Shown in pieces: positions 37,511 through 48,929 of a stretch of 64,000 nucleotides of DNA. A program made the translations under genes and the position numbers. The notes under the pieces are model-generated. The model searched no databases. It saw nothing but the letters and a program-made list of their open reading frames with translations, and was not told the origin of the DNA. This stretch comes from Prorocentrum cordatum. Lineage: Eukaryota > Sar > Dinophyceae > Prorocentrales > Prorocentraceae. The stretch lies in contig CAUYUJ010016897.1 of NCBI GenBank assembly GCA_963575745.1, forward strand, positions 193,800-257,799. Direction: 5' to 3'. The first letter of the stretch is position 1. The number at the start of each line of letters is the position of its first letter.

Positions 37511-37762
37511 AACGCTGTGCAACTTCTTTGATATTGCCCAAATGTCGATTGATGTGCAAACATGTGATCAGCCGCCAGTGTTTGTTCGTGCAAAAACGAA
37601 CGATGGGGTGGACATTATATTCGCATGCGGTCAACATAAACAGGCTTGGCGCGGGCCTTAATACTGGCGTGCCCGCGGCTTCCAAAGTGAAGGACAGAGG
37701 CGCGGCGAAGTTGTTCGAGATGACTCGCGCGCCAGAAGGAGGGATGCGCTTCCGAGGATTCC

Positions 37763-38350
37763 GTGCGCATCCCGTGGCAGCATGCCCACCTTTCCAACGC
37801 GGCTGAAGTTTTCAATGGCGGGCTTGCACTGACGTGCGATTTTCAGATCACGGCTTCGCCATCGGACTCAGGGGGGTTCAAAGCAGTGGATTCACAACAA
37901 AACAGACAGCACTGCTGCTCACATCCTCAGAATCTGGCGCGAGCTGCGCTCCGATTGTACTTCGCCGCGCCCCCGCAAACGTGCGCCAAGGAGTTATGGC
38001 AATGCCGCTATGAGGTGTCGAACGGGGATGGGTTCGAACTGGACATCACTGCCGCGGTCGATCCTGGCCCGCTCCTTCCTGTTGAAGAGGCGGGGGATGG
38101 GGCAACAGAGTCGGTTCCCGGAGCCCCTTGGAAGATAGAGGAGGCGGCGCGGAAGTTCGGGGGGCACGACCCTACGAGCCACGATAATATGGCACAGATG
38201 CGAAAGGCCCAGCGGGCGTTGCGCAGCGCTCGGCAGCAAGCTCAGATCCAAGAGATCCGAGACAACAGACGGCAACTCATTGAGCTCCTGCGCGCCTTCG
38301 CGGCTGTCAACGTGCCTCGGGTAAATGACGTCATTGGGGCCTTGAGCTGA
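37763..38350 (+). CDS. Unrecognised frame with a helical C-terminal half
   Basis: The 195-codon frame has an acidic middle (LPVEEAGDGATESV) and a C-terminal helix-rich part (MAQMRKAQRALRSARQQAQ, RDNRRQLIELLRAFAAVN). It could be a small coiled-coil protein or part of a gag-like protein. Nothing identifies it further. Confidence 0.3.
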   Translation: MRIPWQHAHLSNAAEVFNGGLALTCDFQITASPSDSGGFKAVDSQQNRQHCCSHPQNLARAALRLYFAAPPQTCAKELWQCRYEVSNGDGFELDITAAVDPGPLLPVEEAGDGATESVPGAPWKIEEAARKFGGHDPTSHDNMAQMRKAQRALRSARQQAQIQEIRDNRRQLIELLRAFAAVNVPRVNDVIGALS

Positions 38351-38937
38351 CGGACCACTTGTATTACAAGGATTACGATGTATTTCCTGATGTGAACGCA
38401 CTGGTCAATTGCGATAGAGCGCTGGGGTTAAATATAAACAACATCGTCCCTGCGCAGGTCGAAGTCGACGAGCGCTGGGGGCAGCGCTCGTCAGGGGACT
38501 TTTCGCAGTGCAGGTTGATGAACCCAAAGCCCCAGGTGGAGGGGGCGATGTCCCGATCCCGTGGGGTGACGGGCCGAGGGTCGCCCGCCTACCATGCGGG
38601 TGATGATGATAAGAACGGATTGGGTTGACCAACAACAGATTTGGCAGGTGGAATCTTCATTTTGCCATCGTGGACTTCGTCAAGAACGACGACGATAACG
38701 CTCGTGGACAAACGATGGCCTATCGCAGGCTCGTAATAAGAAATCGCCAGCGTTCGAACTGGGGTTCCCTCGGTACCGCTGGGTTCACCAAATCTTTTTT
38801 TGCGCGTGCGCGCGTTCGCTTCCCGTCGGGGGAGATGAACCCGACTGCTCCACCGGCGAACCAGCCGCCTGTTCCTAGGGAAGGGGCGCCAATCCATCGA
38901 CCGCCCCCGGCGGCCCCCGACGGACAGCAGAAAGCCA

Positions 38938-39929
38938 TTGACCAAGGAACGCCCAATTGAGCTCTCGGAGAAAGTGGCTCGACTGCAGAAGGTCTACATC
39001 GGCCTTCGGCTCGGTTGCTATTGCACCAGGTTCAAGGAGGTGAAGCACGGTGCAAAGAAGAAGCCAATGCACCTGCGGCCGGTGATTTCGCGTGACTACT
39101 GCGATGCTCAGAACGCGGCGCTGCAGATTGACATGTGCACTCCTCACCGGCGAGCATATTCACATTGGGCACTTGAGCACAAGCGCGAGAGGATCTTCTG
39201 GAGATGCTGGCCCACGAGAAGAGGTTGTTCGAGTTGTGGTGCCAGGCCGGGATCAGTGAGCGCGCGCGTGAGTTATTTGTCGAAGCCGACAGTTCGTCGC
39301 CTATGCCAGTCGATCCAGCGCGCCCTCAGACGACGGAGAATGCGCCTCCCTCAGGTGGCATGGGAGTGGACTCAGGGCGCCCTGCCAGCGAGCCAGGGCA
39401 GTCGTCCGCAGCAGATGCGGGAGGGGAGGGGCCCGGCTGTACCGCCGCCTCCCCGTCCGACCCCTTCCCTTCTGCAGCCGTATTTGGTGCTTGGGCCCGT
39501 TGGGTGTGCGAGGCCCAAACAGGGGCAGCAAGCGCGCGGAACAAAAGCCAGATGCCGGCGATCTGGGCGCGTCCGACGAAGATGGCCCTCTCTGCGCGAT
39601 CCACGGGCGCGCCCCGCGTGCAAGCCACGGCGCGTGGCATTCACGAGGGGGAAGAGGAAGCGGGCGAGGGCGAATCGGGCGAGGCAGAAGAACAGGTCGA
39701 GTCGAGCGAGACAGAGGACATGCAGGAGGACGCGCCGGTGGAGGTTATGCCCATCGGGCGTCTCCCCGAGTTGATTCCTCTGGATGTGTTGTCCGACGGA
39801 CTTCCCCAGGCCTTTTCGTCTAAATGCCCTCGCCTCAGTAGAGCGCCGACGCCCCCCAAGAGCGCGCAGATTTCGATCGGCGAATGCCTGCGGAGGAAAG
39901 CGCAGGACGGGGGCGCAGCGCGCGTGTGA
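38938..39929 (+). CDS. Two overlapping frames, acidic C-terminus, unknown
   Basis: From 38938 one frame reads SEKVARLQKVYIGLRLG and KKKPMHLRPVISRDYCD; from 39204 a second reads MLAHEKRLFELWCQAGISER, then low complexity and an acidic stretch (GEEEAGEGESGEAEEQVE), and stops at 39929. The handover near 39204 looks like a frameshift within one protein. No known domain. Confidence 0.3.
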
Positions 39930-40225
39930 CTCGAGCGCTCCGAGAAGGACGAGTATGGCGCCCCGTTCATCGGTGGCGGGGATGGCGCGGCACTGCGTGC
40001 CGCCCCTGTCGAGTTGGCGCGGAAGCTGGATGAGTTGCGCGACTCCGGCTTTGAGTCTTTCTAGGGGCGTGACAGGAGAGACAGGGGGTGCGAGAAGAAA
40101 GCCTTGGAATGGGCGCGTGGACTGGTTGCTGACCCGTTGCTCGAGCTTATTCGGCAATTGCCTGCAGTTGACGCTGCAAAAGGTCGACGATTTCTACGTG
40201 CTCGTTTCAACGCAGTTGAACCCCA

Positions 40226-40591
40226 GTGTCGTCCGAAGCAGGGCGCTTGGGCTCGCTCATCGTCAATTCGGCGATGCACAGCGTGGCCCGCGTTCGGTGC
40301 TCAGGGGGGTGGATCGAGGCGCGCGCCATCGTCGAGATGCTGGACGACGACGGGCGCGACAGAGCACAGGCGCGCTTCGTGCGCGCTCTCGCCCAATTGC
40401 ATCCCCACAAGTTTCAGGTGCTCGGCGCGAATATGACGGACAAGGGCGCTGGTCCGACCGGTGAGCCCGCCGATTTGGCGGACAGCTTTGGGCGTGTTCC
40501 AATGGAAGGTGATGATGCCGCCGAGGAAGATAAAATCTTGCCGCCGCTGGCGAGAGTGCCGCTTAGGTTCCGTGCCTGCAAAGGTCATTGA
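40226..40591 (+). CDS. Unrecognised short frame
   Basis: A 121-codon frame with helix-like text (GRLGSLIVNSAMHSVARVR, AQARFVRALAQLHPHKF) and an acidic end. Possibly continuous with the preceding frame in another phase. Unknown. Confidence 0.25.
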   Translation: MSSEAGRLGSLIVNSAMHSVARVRCSGGWIEARAIVEMLDDDGRDRAQARFVRALAQLHPHKFQVLGANMTDKGAGPTGEPADLADSFGRVPMEGDDAAEEDKILPPLARVPLRFRACKGH

Positions 40592-41120
40592 GTTCGGGTT
40601 GTAGACCCGAAGCGCATGTGGATTCGGTGCGAAGCTGCCTCGCTTGTTGTCCATGAGGCGATGATCGTTCCCCTGGATGACGCTGCCATGAAGCTATGCA
40701 TGACCAGCTCTCTTGGAGCGCCAAAGAACGACCTCCAAGGAACTCGCCCTTGCAAGTTCCTGAGCTGTCTCCCGACTAATGCTGGCCAGTATCAAGCACT
40801 CGATGATCCCGCGGTGAAAGGCGGAGAGTAGAGTTCGTTTGGGGCGAAGACAATAGTCGTGAACATACGTGACGGCGTGAGCGGCCGCAGTGAACGGCGA
40901 GCTGCCGAGGAGGCTCAGACTCAGACCTGGGGGATGGGCAAGGTCGGTCACTGGCCAGGACCTGGGCGCCGTCGCTTTCGGACTCGATGATCCATATCTA
41001 TTGTCCGACGTGTTCGTAGTCACCTTCCAGCCGCGTCAGTGATAATCAGGGCGTCTGGATGCTCCATGACGCACCCCGGCGACTGCCTTTCGCCCCAAGT
41101 GGGCCGACATTCACCAGATC

Positions 41121-41999
41121 ATGCGGCTTGCAGTGTCGGGCATCCAGAGGGCAGGGGTGTCGTGGGCGTCAGTTTATGGTCGACGGTGCGCGGCGCTGCT
41201 GGTTCATCCGCAGTCTGGCACAGGCTGCGTCGACCTTGCGAAGCAGAGCTGTGATATCCGTCGCCTGCCCAATGAGGGCGACGGCGCCGAGCGCGCCACC
41301 GAAGTCAAGCAGGACGCGCTATGCGGTCCTAACTTGTGGGGCGACGAATATCTTTTGTGCTGCAACGACTGCCGCAATCGAATCGGGACGTCGATGTGCA
41401 TCACATGTCAGAAGACGGTGCGCTGCAGCAGCAGTATTGTCGATATCGAGCAGATCAAGTCGCATATTGATTACAAGGGCTTTGGTTTAGAAAAGGTGCG
41501 CGTGGACGATGTCCGCGACCTCGGGCCGAAGAGATGGACTGGGACAGACGCCGATCGTGTTCAGCGAAACGCACGCAGCAAATGGTTCGATATCACCGAA
41601 ATTGCGATGCTCAAGCGCCGGGAGAACGCTCTTTAGGGCAAGACCGCATACCACGGCAACATCATGGCGGTCTTAGAGCGGTTGCCCACATGCCCAGAAG
41701 ATGCATTGCCTCCGCCGCAGAACCCCATGCAATATCGAGAAGACGAGACAGCTGGCCCGGAGGTGGATCATATTCCAGAGCGAACACCTCCAGACGTCAG
41801 CAACAGGGCCGAATGCGGTGGCCCCCCCGAGTGTTTAGTGGCCGTATATCAGCGGGTGGGAGATGGAAGAAGAGAAATTGTGTCAGGGGATATTATATAT
41901 CGAACCCCATCGACTGGGGCTACACGAGCCCAGAAGACCGTCATCTGGAAACGCCCAGCTGCGGGCGGTCCGCTCGGAGTGCAACGGCTCCAGGAGTGA
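41121..41999 (+). pseudogene. Cys-rich unknown protein with one in-frame stop
   Basis: A single reading frame runs from 41121 to 41999 with only one stop, TAG at 41634-41636. The centre has paired cysteines (LLCCNDCRNRIG, MCITCQKTVRC) that could bind zinc as two C-x2-C knuckles. After them come DIEQIKSHIDYKGFGLEKVR and KWFDITEIAMLKRRENAL. Beyond the stop the same frame continues with HGNIMAVLERLPTCPEDALP and VAVYQRVGDGRREIV. The evenness of composition suggests a recently inactivated or read-through gene. I do not recognise the family. Confidence 0.4.
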
Positions 42000-42821
42000 A
42001 CGCCATCGAGCCGCTCGCCCGCCTCCTGGCTGTCGCGGGGGCGGACGTTGCAGAGCATTGGCCCGTCGCCGAGTTTCTGCGGCCTCCTCTGACCGGGGCG
42101 CGGCCCGCGCGCGCGGGCGCGCCGGCTGATTATGTCGGTGGCGAATTTGGGCGCGATTTTTTTGCAAAAGGTGCAAAACGGTTTCTTCCCGCGCAGCCCT
42201 CGGGCCGTCGGAAGGCAGCAATAACGGGCAATGATGGCGCGGGCGCGGGGAAGGGCGATGCGAGCACTGGCAAAGGCACGGAGAGGACTAGCAGCCGGGC
42301 GCCTGATGACCAACAAGAGTCTCGGAGGCGCCATGCTGCAAACCCGACGCAGCGGGATGCCTCGTGGCGGGCACCGAGCCGCCCGGGCGCCAGACTTGGC
42401 GCGGGCGTGGTGCCGCGGAGCAAGGGAACGCGGATTCTCCCACCCCGTGGCAGGGCAGTGCCAGTGATTGGTGGTCATCATGGACGTGGAGCTCGGGTGG
42501 CTAGAACAACGACAGCCGGGGCTCGCGTGACCGCTGGTGAGGGTGGCCAGAAGAGACCGAGGCGGTGGCCAGCGACGATGCAGCCAGGCCCCCCCTCGAG
42601 TTCAATCACTTTGCGGCTCGACAGCGCCCGCTTGGGGCGGCTGAGCCGCCGCGAGGCAAGGGCGCGACGCACCTGCGTCGAGCGCGCGGCCAGCCAGTCT
42701 GCGGCCAGATTGCCGGGCGCCGCTGTCGCCGACGCTTGCGTGCATACTTCGGGGCGTGGCCTAAGTCAGGCGCGTCCACCTGCGCGCGTGGAGCGCGCCA
42801 GGCTGGCCGCGTGGGGGGTTG
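42000..42821 (+). other. GC-rich stretch without a supportable gene
   Basis: Long overlapping open frames here are Arg-, Ala- and Gly-rich in every phase, as expected from the base composition. One plus frame has a short normal-looking piece (INAIEPLARLLAVAG-like text and GGEFGRDFFAKGAKRFL) but no continuity. I make no gene call. Confidence 0.5.
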
Positions 42822-43125
42822 TTCTAGGCGGCCCCCCGGGCCCATTGAGCCGGCGCAGTGGTACTTCCGTCGCTGTGCGCGTTGGCTCTGGGCAAAGACG
42901 GCGCCCGCCCCGCCGCGCGCGCGCGGTCGGCCGGCCCCTTCCAGCCCCGAGGGCCAACCTAAGCTTGGCGGGCATTTTTACTGCGCGCTGGTGGCGCGGA
43001 GGACTAAAACCCCAGGTTCGCTTTTCCCGATGATAAACCGTAGCTAGAGGCTTCAAGAACATTGAGAAAAAAACCATCAATATGATCAATGACTTGACAA
43101 TGCCATCGATCGACTGGCAAGGCAT
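42822..43125. repeat. Dispersed repeat, copy B (partner at 2795-3100)
   Basis: See the landmark blocks listed for copy A; here they run from GGCGGCCCCCC to ATCAATATGATCAA and the CGATCGACTGGCAA end. Both copies are in the plus orientation. Confidence 0.75.
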
Positions 43126-43840
43126 CATTTCGATTTGCGGGGCGGTTTCCACGGTGGCGCAGTTCAAGGACCCGCGCCTCGACGTCGCTGAGAAGAGCGC
43201 TATCGCGTGCTCGCACTTGGCGGGCGCGGTGGACGTCGCGCGCGCATTGAGGCGCACGTGCGCGCCCGCGCGCGCGGCGCTGCAGTCGGCGCGCCCGAGC
43301 GTGGACTTGAGCGGCGGGCGGCGGCGCGGGCGAGCTGCGGCCGGGCAGCGGGGTCTCCAGTCGGGCAGGGCTCGCTCCGCACTGCGGCGCTTCGCTCGCG
43401 CCGCTCGTCGGCGGGCGGCTTTCGCTTGAATTCAGGGACCAGGTCTGCAATCTGCGGCAGTGCGCGGGCGCCGAGTGCGCGGCCAATCCTGGTCGGCGAT
43501 GCCGGCGCAACGTCGCAGATTACGGGCGGCGGCTGGATCGCCGAAGCGAGGGCGATGCAGTGTCTCACTGCGCTACTTTCTCTTCGCCTCCCAGGGCGTG
43601 ATACGAGGCCCTCCTTCCACGGTGGCGCGTCTCATCGGGGGCGTCGGCCCGGTTGTCTGAGGTTCGGCTGCCGCGGTCGAGCGAGAGAGCGTGGGCGCCG
43701 ACAGTGGCGCGTTTTGGTAGTCTACCAGAAGGGCGGCGAGCTCGCCTTGCCCGCGGGCCCATAACGACGGCCACATTGCATCTGCTGGAAGCTGGCTGGG
43801 CCCCAGATTCCGAGTTCTCCCGCAGACCGGGGCGTGCCCA

Positions 43841-45088
43841 GTGACGGCGCCGCGCAAAGCATTGCAGTTCCATGGCAACGCTTTCCAGGCGCTGGACCAG
43901 GGCGACTCATCTCTTGTACAGATCAAGACAATGTCATACAAGGGCGCCGTGTTCTACGACAATCGATGGTCAGACCCTGGGAATTTCATCTACACCGTCT
44001 GGTGGAACATTTGGGGCCAAATGGCCAGGTATCTTCAAAGAAGACAACCTACCAGTGCTTCGTCCAAGTCCATTGAGGAGCTTCGATCAATCGCTGGTCG
44101 TGCCACCGATGTACAGAGGATGGTCCGAGAACGGTGGAACAGGGAACCCGACACTTCTCGGTGGTTAGAGCTCATCGGAGATTTGATGGAGTTAGGGTTG
44201 GGAGCGGGGTATGTTGAGCCTGATCGGTTCTGGAACATCATTCAGGGGATTTCTCCCATCATCTGCTCCATTCGGTCCATTTTGACGTTTGCTGATCAAC
44301 ATGGGTCTTTCGCTAGGACCGGTAAAGACCGTCGCCTTTTTCGTGGCCCATGTGCTCCCCACACTCGGAAGTTTGCCGTGGCAATGTTCCACGGAATGCA
44401 AGTGCACAAATTTAATGTGACGGAATCCTCAGAGGTATGGGTATCTTATCTGATTGCAGCCTCAGAGAACAGGCTCCAATACTAATGGAGCGGGGGTATT
44501 TGACACCCCACGGAATTTACATTTGGGTCTGCTCCAAGACCTCTTTGTGTTCTCTCTCTCTCCTTGCCTCCCGCCTTCGGGATTGGCTGACACCAGGAGA
44601 TGTCACTTGTGCGATTCTATCTGGGACCCGCCTGATCTCTGCGATCTCAGGGACACCGTGGCTTCGCAACAATCCCGCCTCCCTCTGTCTGCCTCTGGTG
44701 GGCCCTTTCTTGCCCTTTGCCTCCTGTCGCTCCCCTGCAGTCTCGGGCTCAAGCTTTCGGTATGCTACCTCCCAAGGCGTCAGACCCTCACGTTATCTTT
44801 CAGGGGAAGCTTTGCAGGTCTAAACGCCAAGTCTGCTTCCTGTCCAAACAAGACCTTGAAGCACTCTCATACTGCTCTACGCTGCTATTCCAAAGGGCGG
44901 TCAAGTTGCCTGCTCGGTTCCTTATACCTTCGGACCTTGGTGGTCCACATCTCACATATGACTGGTGCAAAATTCCGCTCTTCAAAGCTTGTCGGGACAG
45001 CGGCTTTAATAGACTGTATGTAAACGTTAGGGGACCTGACGAAAGGGTCCGGAGAATCCCTTGGAAAGAACTGGCTGTTGGTCAGTAG
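43841..45088 (+). CDS. Candidate two-exon gene of unknown function in a lower-GC island
   Basis: Exon 1 (43841-44434) starts with ATG and reads like a folded protein rich in Trp (WSDPGNFIYTVWWNIWGQ, DRFWNIIQGISPIICSIRSI, AVAMFHGMQVHKFNV). A GT at 44435 and a pyrimidine-rich stretch ending CCCCTGCAG at 44740 define a 306-bp intron in phase 0. Exon 2 (44741-45088) continues in the same frame (SRAQAFGMLPPKASDPHVIF, QDLEALSYCSTLLFQRAVKL, RLYVNVRGPDERVRRIPW). Without splicing, exon 1 would stop at 44485. Base composition here is visibly less GC-rich than the neighbouring repeats. The splice sites are inferred, and I recognise no family. Confidence 0.45.
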
Positions 45089-45404
45089 CCGTTTCGCCTC
45101 AAACCCTGACGGAACTCTTGTCCAAAACGGCTGGGAACATCCATATACAATTCAGGGGATGGTCAAACGCAGCCTCCCAGCCAAGCTAGCAGCCAGGAAG
45201 CGTCTCAAGTGGACTCACGGCTCAGGTGGAATGTGGAACTACTGCGAAGAGGAAAAAGTCTACACCAAAGTCTGGTACACGGAGTACTATGATACGTGGT
45301 TCGACCCTGAATCTGGCTGGCCCCACCCAGTGGTTTGGTACCTGTCTGACTACTGGTGGGACGGAGACTTCTTTGTAGAAAAGTGGCGTTGGAAGTATCC
45401 GTGA
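45078..45404 (+). CDS. Trp/Tyr-rich 108-residue frame, possibly the gene's last exon
   Basis: The frame is remarkably aromatic: 15 or more Trp and as many Tyr/Phe in 108 residues (GWEHPYTIQGMVKR, MWNYCEEEKVYTKVWYTEYY, WYLSDYWWDGDFFVEKWRW). It overlaps the end of the preceding frame by 11 bp in another phase. It may be a further exon or a continuation after a frameshift of the gene at 43841-45088. It does not look like a shadow, because the opposite strand is poor in coding signal. Family unknown. Confidence 0.4.
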   Translation: MVSSRFASNPDGTLVQNGWEHPYTIQGMVKRSLPAKLAARKRLKWTHGSGGMWNYCEEEKVYTKVWYTEYYDTWFDPESGWPHPVVWYLSDYWWDGDFFVEKWRWKYP

Positions 45405-46400
45405 AGACCTCTCCTGGGACTCCCACAGTCTGAACCTCTTGGCATCTGCGGTGCATGGGCCTGCGGCTTTTGGAGGTCTCTCAGTTCTCCTTCAATCTCC
45501 TTTGCATGTTCCTCAACGTCGGTAGTTGGCAAAATACAAACCATAAACATTCACAGCCCTCTCGCGTCATACATGTTTGAATTCAACTACCTCATATGCC
45601 TTGATTCACCTGGGGTGGGTTCTCACGGTTGGGCTCACTCGGCTTTACAGTTTCCTTTGTATGCCTCCGTATCTTCTGGGTCATTGCGTGCTTGAGACAT
45701 TCAGTTTATGTCAGGCTTTCTTTCTTTCACCACATTTATTCGAATGGGTTGACACTTATGTATATTGGGCTTCAAGGGACTCAAATAAAGTTCTCTTCAC
45801 TTCTTAATCACTTCTGGCCGTGGGAACATATGCCCCCAAGTTCGGTGTCAAGAGTTATTCAAGTTACTCGAGTTACTCAAGTCACTCAAGATATTTTGAT
45901 CAATTTAAGCATAATCCATCACCTTGCATTACGTTTCTCATTGCTCGCACCTTTATTCAAAGCGAGGGTCCTGGTGGTGGATTTCACTCATTCAGTATCA
46001 TGGGTTCAATTCAGGATGGGTCTCAATCATTCACGATTTCTTTCAGTATCATGGGTTTCAATCATGACTTCTTTCAGTATTGGACAGGCAGTCTCCATTC
46101 ATGATGTCGTTTAGTATCTTGGGTTTCAATCCTGGGTCGGGATTCATCTTTGTTCTGCCCCTTCCTCTCCCGCTTCTTGCCCGCCTTCCCTCTTTCTCTA
46201 CCGTACGCATTTGGCGTATTGGTGGCTTCTCAGGTTTGTGTTTTAGGAGAACCGACCTTTCAAGGCGCGTCATCATCATCATCATCATCCGATACTTTTC
46301 GAGCTCAATCGTAGGAATAATTCATCTTACCTTTTCGATGGAGCTAGGCTCCAGTTCGGCGTAGACGCGTTGGTCCTCAGAAGCACGGCGTCGGATTTGA
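45405..46400. other. Lower-GC sequence with short imperfect repeats, no gene seen
   Basis: After the Trp-rich frame the sequence is T-rich on the plus strand. Around 45850-45890 there is an (AGTTACTCA)-like repeat, and around 45995-46130 a phrase TTTCAGTATCATGGGTTCAA recurs four times with variation. This could be a 3' untranslated region and flank. A (CATCAT)n of about 18 bp is near 46270. Confidence 0.5.
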
Positions 46401-48010
46401 CGCATGCTCGCGCAGGGCGCCAGTTATCATAACAACTTGTGCCAGTGGCGTTTGGCGGGCTTTGGGCCAGCGAGCGCCGGCGCAAAACAAAGGCTTCCCA
46501 GCGTATTTGGATGCGCGGTTCATGTCGCGCTCCCTGGATTCAAGTCCTTCCCTCACTTCTGGTCGAGAGAAACTCGACGGGTGCCATTTTGTTGGGTGTG
46601 CTCTGGGGCCCGGTTGTCTCGGAGCCAGCAGCTCTCTCGATCCTTCGCTTGTCTTCGGTGGCGCCTCAGAAGGCCGTGGCACTCGCGACCCTAGGTTTCG
46701 CCGTGTCTAGCGCGCGCCACTTTTGTGAGCTTTGCTCCTCTCGTTCTCGGGCCGCGCACCATGGGCCCACTCGCGGGGCCTTCTCGAAATGCTCCCAGGG
46801 GTGAGCTTCAAGCGTTCGCTTGGGCGTTGCGATATTCCCCAGGTCTTTAGTGTACGTGATCGATTGCGCAGAACTGGCGCGAGGATGGTACGCCGAACTT
46901 TTTTCGCAGACCAGAGGGACCCCGCGCCGACATCTGGAAAACAATTGTTTTTTTTTTCTTTTCGCGCAGGACAAGCACCCTACCAGTATCGTTCGCATGC
47001 ACGTGCCTTCTCACGTGATGGGATCCGACGTAGAACGCAGACAAATTCCGATCTGGCTCGCTGAGGGTAATGCTTGTGTTGGCGCCGTTGCTGGCGAAGC
47101 TGCCGCGCGCGCGAGTCTCCCAGGCCAGTCGTCACCACGTTTTCACGATCGATCATCCGGCCTTTCTCGTCAGGATGAAGCTCGCATTTGCTGGCGGGGT
47201 CAGAGGCTAGAGCCTCGCGCAGTGTCATGCCCACCCTTCCTTCTCCTCCACCGGTTGCTGTGGCACATTTCGTGTCCACGCATTCTCCGATTGAAAATGG
47301 TAGGGCGAGAAGCATGTGTAAAGGATTCGCGACTAAAGCGGCGTTTTCGGGACGATTTAGAAGTGAGTGCCTCCAACATTTGCGCGTTGACGGCCTAGTT
47401 ACGCGAGTTCAGAGGGGACGGCGTTTACACGTGGGTGGAGGTTGGAAGCTCTGGGTATGGCAGCACGTGTGATCTCCTCAGTCAGGCCCACTTCATTTGC
47501 CAGGGGGAAAGTGCAAGGTTCTTGTGTCTAAGGCCCGGCGTGAGTACCTTGGTAGGACAAGTCGCAGCTTGTTTCAATCACTACGTGATGGCGGAAGTCC
47601 TCCTCCTCCTCCTCCTCTTCATCCTTTTCCTTTCCCATCCAGGTCAAGGACGGCAAGGAATTGCTGTTCGGCCGGTTCCCGGTCCAGCCCCCGCAGAATT
47701 GCGAGGACCGTCCCTGCGCAGGCACTGTCGGGCAGGTCGCAGTTTGAATCCCTGTCTGTTGCCTCCTCTCTTTACGTTGCCCAGACGTTCCATCTCCTCC
47801 CTCATCGTCCATCTCCTCCCTCAGACTCCTCCGCGCCTCATCCTCTGCCTCCTCCTCCTGCTCCTCCTCCATCCTCTTCTCCCATATTGACTTCCCTCCT
47901 TCCTCCTACCCCCTTGTCCCTTCTCATCGCTCCTCGTCCTTCCCCTCCTCCCATCCATTCCTTCGCCCTTCTCCCTCCTGCCTCCCCGGAGCCCGCACAA
48001 CGAAGCACGG
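46401..48010. other. No supportable gene; ends in a (CCT)-rich pyrimidine tract
   Basis: Open frames are short or of biased composition. From about 47598 the plus strand is dominated by CTCCTC and TCCCTCC words. One 192-codon plus frame (46820-47398) has some normal-looking text, but no motif I can defend. Confidence 0.5.
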
Positions 48011-48012
48011 TT

Positions 48013-48470
48013 CAGAGCGGCGGGGCATCGAAGTATCGCAAAGAAGTTCTGTATCATCGGGTATCGAGAAGTAGCCATGCTGCCCTGGGAATCCAAGTGA
48101 ACTTTCAGCGCGCGCTTCTGGCATTTCCCACACGACATGCGGATGCAGCACTAAAGCAGGATTTATGGCACGCGCGCGCTGCGGAGCATCCAGGCTGGGC
48201 AAAGAAGATACGCGATATCGGGTATGCAGAAGTGGCCATGTTGCCCATGGGACTTTGGCACGGGTAATTTGGAATTTCGCACAATTTATTGCTCGTCTTC
48301 AACAATCAACCAGGGTTCAGCGCGTCTCCCGCGCGCGCGCGGCTGAGCATCCTAGCCCTGCAAGGAAAGTCTGTAATATTCTTGGCATCGCTCAGACGTG
48401 TGCATTTTTGTTTGGCGAGGGCCATCGAGGAGTATCGAGGACCATCTTGCGAACAAGTAAACGCACAAAA
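48013..48470. repeat. Three diverged tandem units of about 160 bp
   Basis: The phrase GG(A)GCATC..GCAAAGAAG occurs at about 48023 and 48182, and a third, weaker version (GAGCATCC..GCAAGGAAAG) at about 48343. Each is followed by a GATATCGGGTATGCAGAAGT-like block and an AATTT-rich block. Confidence 0.65.
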
Positions 48471-48574
48471 CTGAAACATGCACGGGGAATGGACGTCCGA
48501 GCGATCGCATTGGAAACTCAGAAGTCTGAAGTATGTATTTTGGAGGCAAACTAGCTTCAAAAGCAGATCTCTAA

Positions 48575-48855
48575 AAACTCGAATAAAACCCTGATTCAAC
48601 TCTGATTCAACTCTGGCCCGAAACTCTGTTTCGTCTGTGATTTTTTTGAAACCCTGATTTAGCTCTGGTCTGAATTCTGATTTAACTCTGATTCGGCTCG
48701 TTACCCAGCCGCTGAAAACAGAGGTGAGTCAGAGCTGAATCTGCGTTTAGTCAGAGTTCCAGACCAGAGCTAAATCAGAGTTTGAGCTAAATCAGAGATG
48801 AGTCAGAATTTCAGGCCAGACTCAAAACAGAGTTGAATCGGAGTCTCATCAGAGT
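48575..48855. repeat. Fold-back element: imperfect inverted repeat of about 130 bp per arm
   Basis: The left arm is built of CTCTGATTYARCTCTG words (for example TGATTTAGCTCTGGTCTGA near 48656). The right arm contains the complement (CCAGACCAGAGCTAAATCAG near 48757), and the outer parts also pair loosely. The centre is near 48715 (CCCAGCCGCTGAAAACAG). Both arms are internally repetitive with a 10-14 bp period. Confidence 0.75.
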
Positions 48856-48929
48856 TCTGGCAGTTCGGGGCGGAGGGCGCGGGGCGCTCTGCGCAAGTGC
48901 GCTTGTTTTCTTTCGAATGAGGGGGGCAC

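Noticed and set aside
41534-43033. A 499-codon Arg-rich plus-strand frame
   Set aside because: It overlaps the better Cys-rich frame in another phase and runs into the dispersed repeat; its composition follows the GC content.
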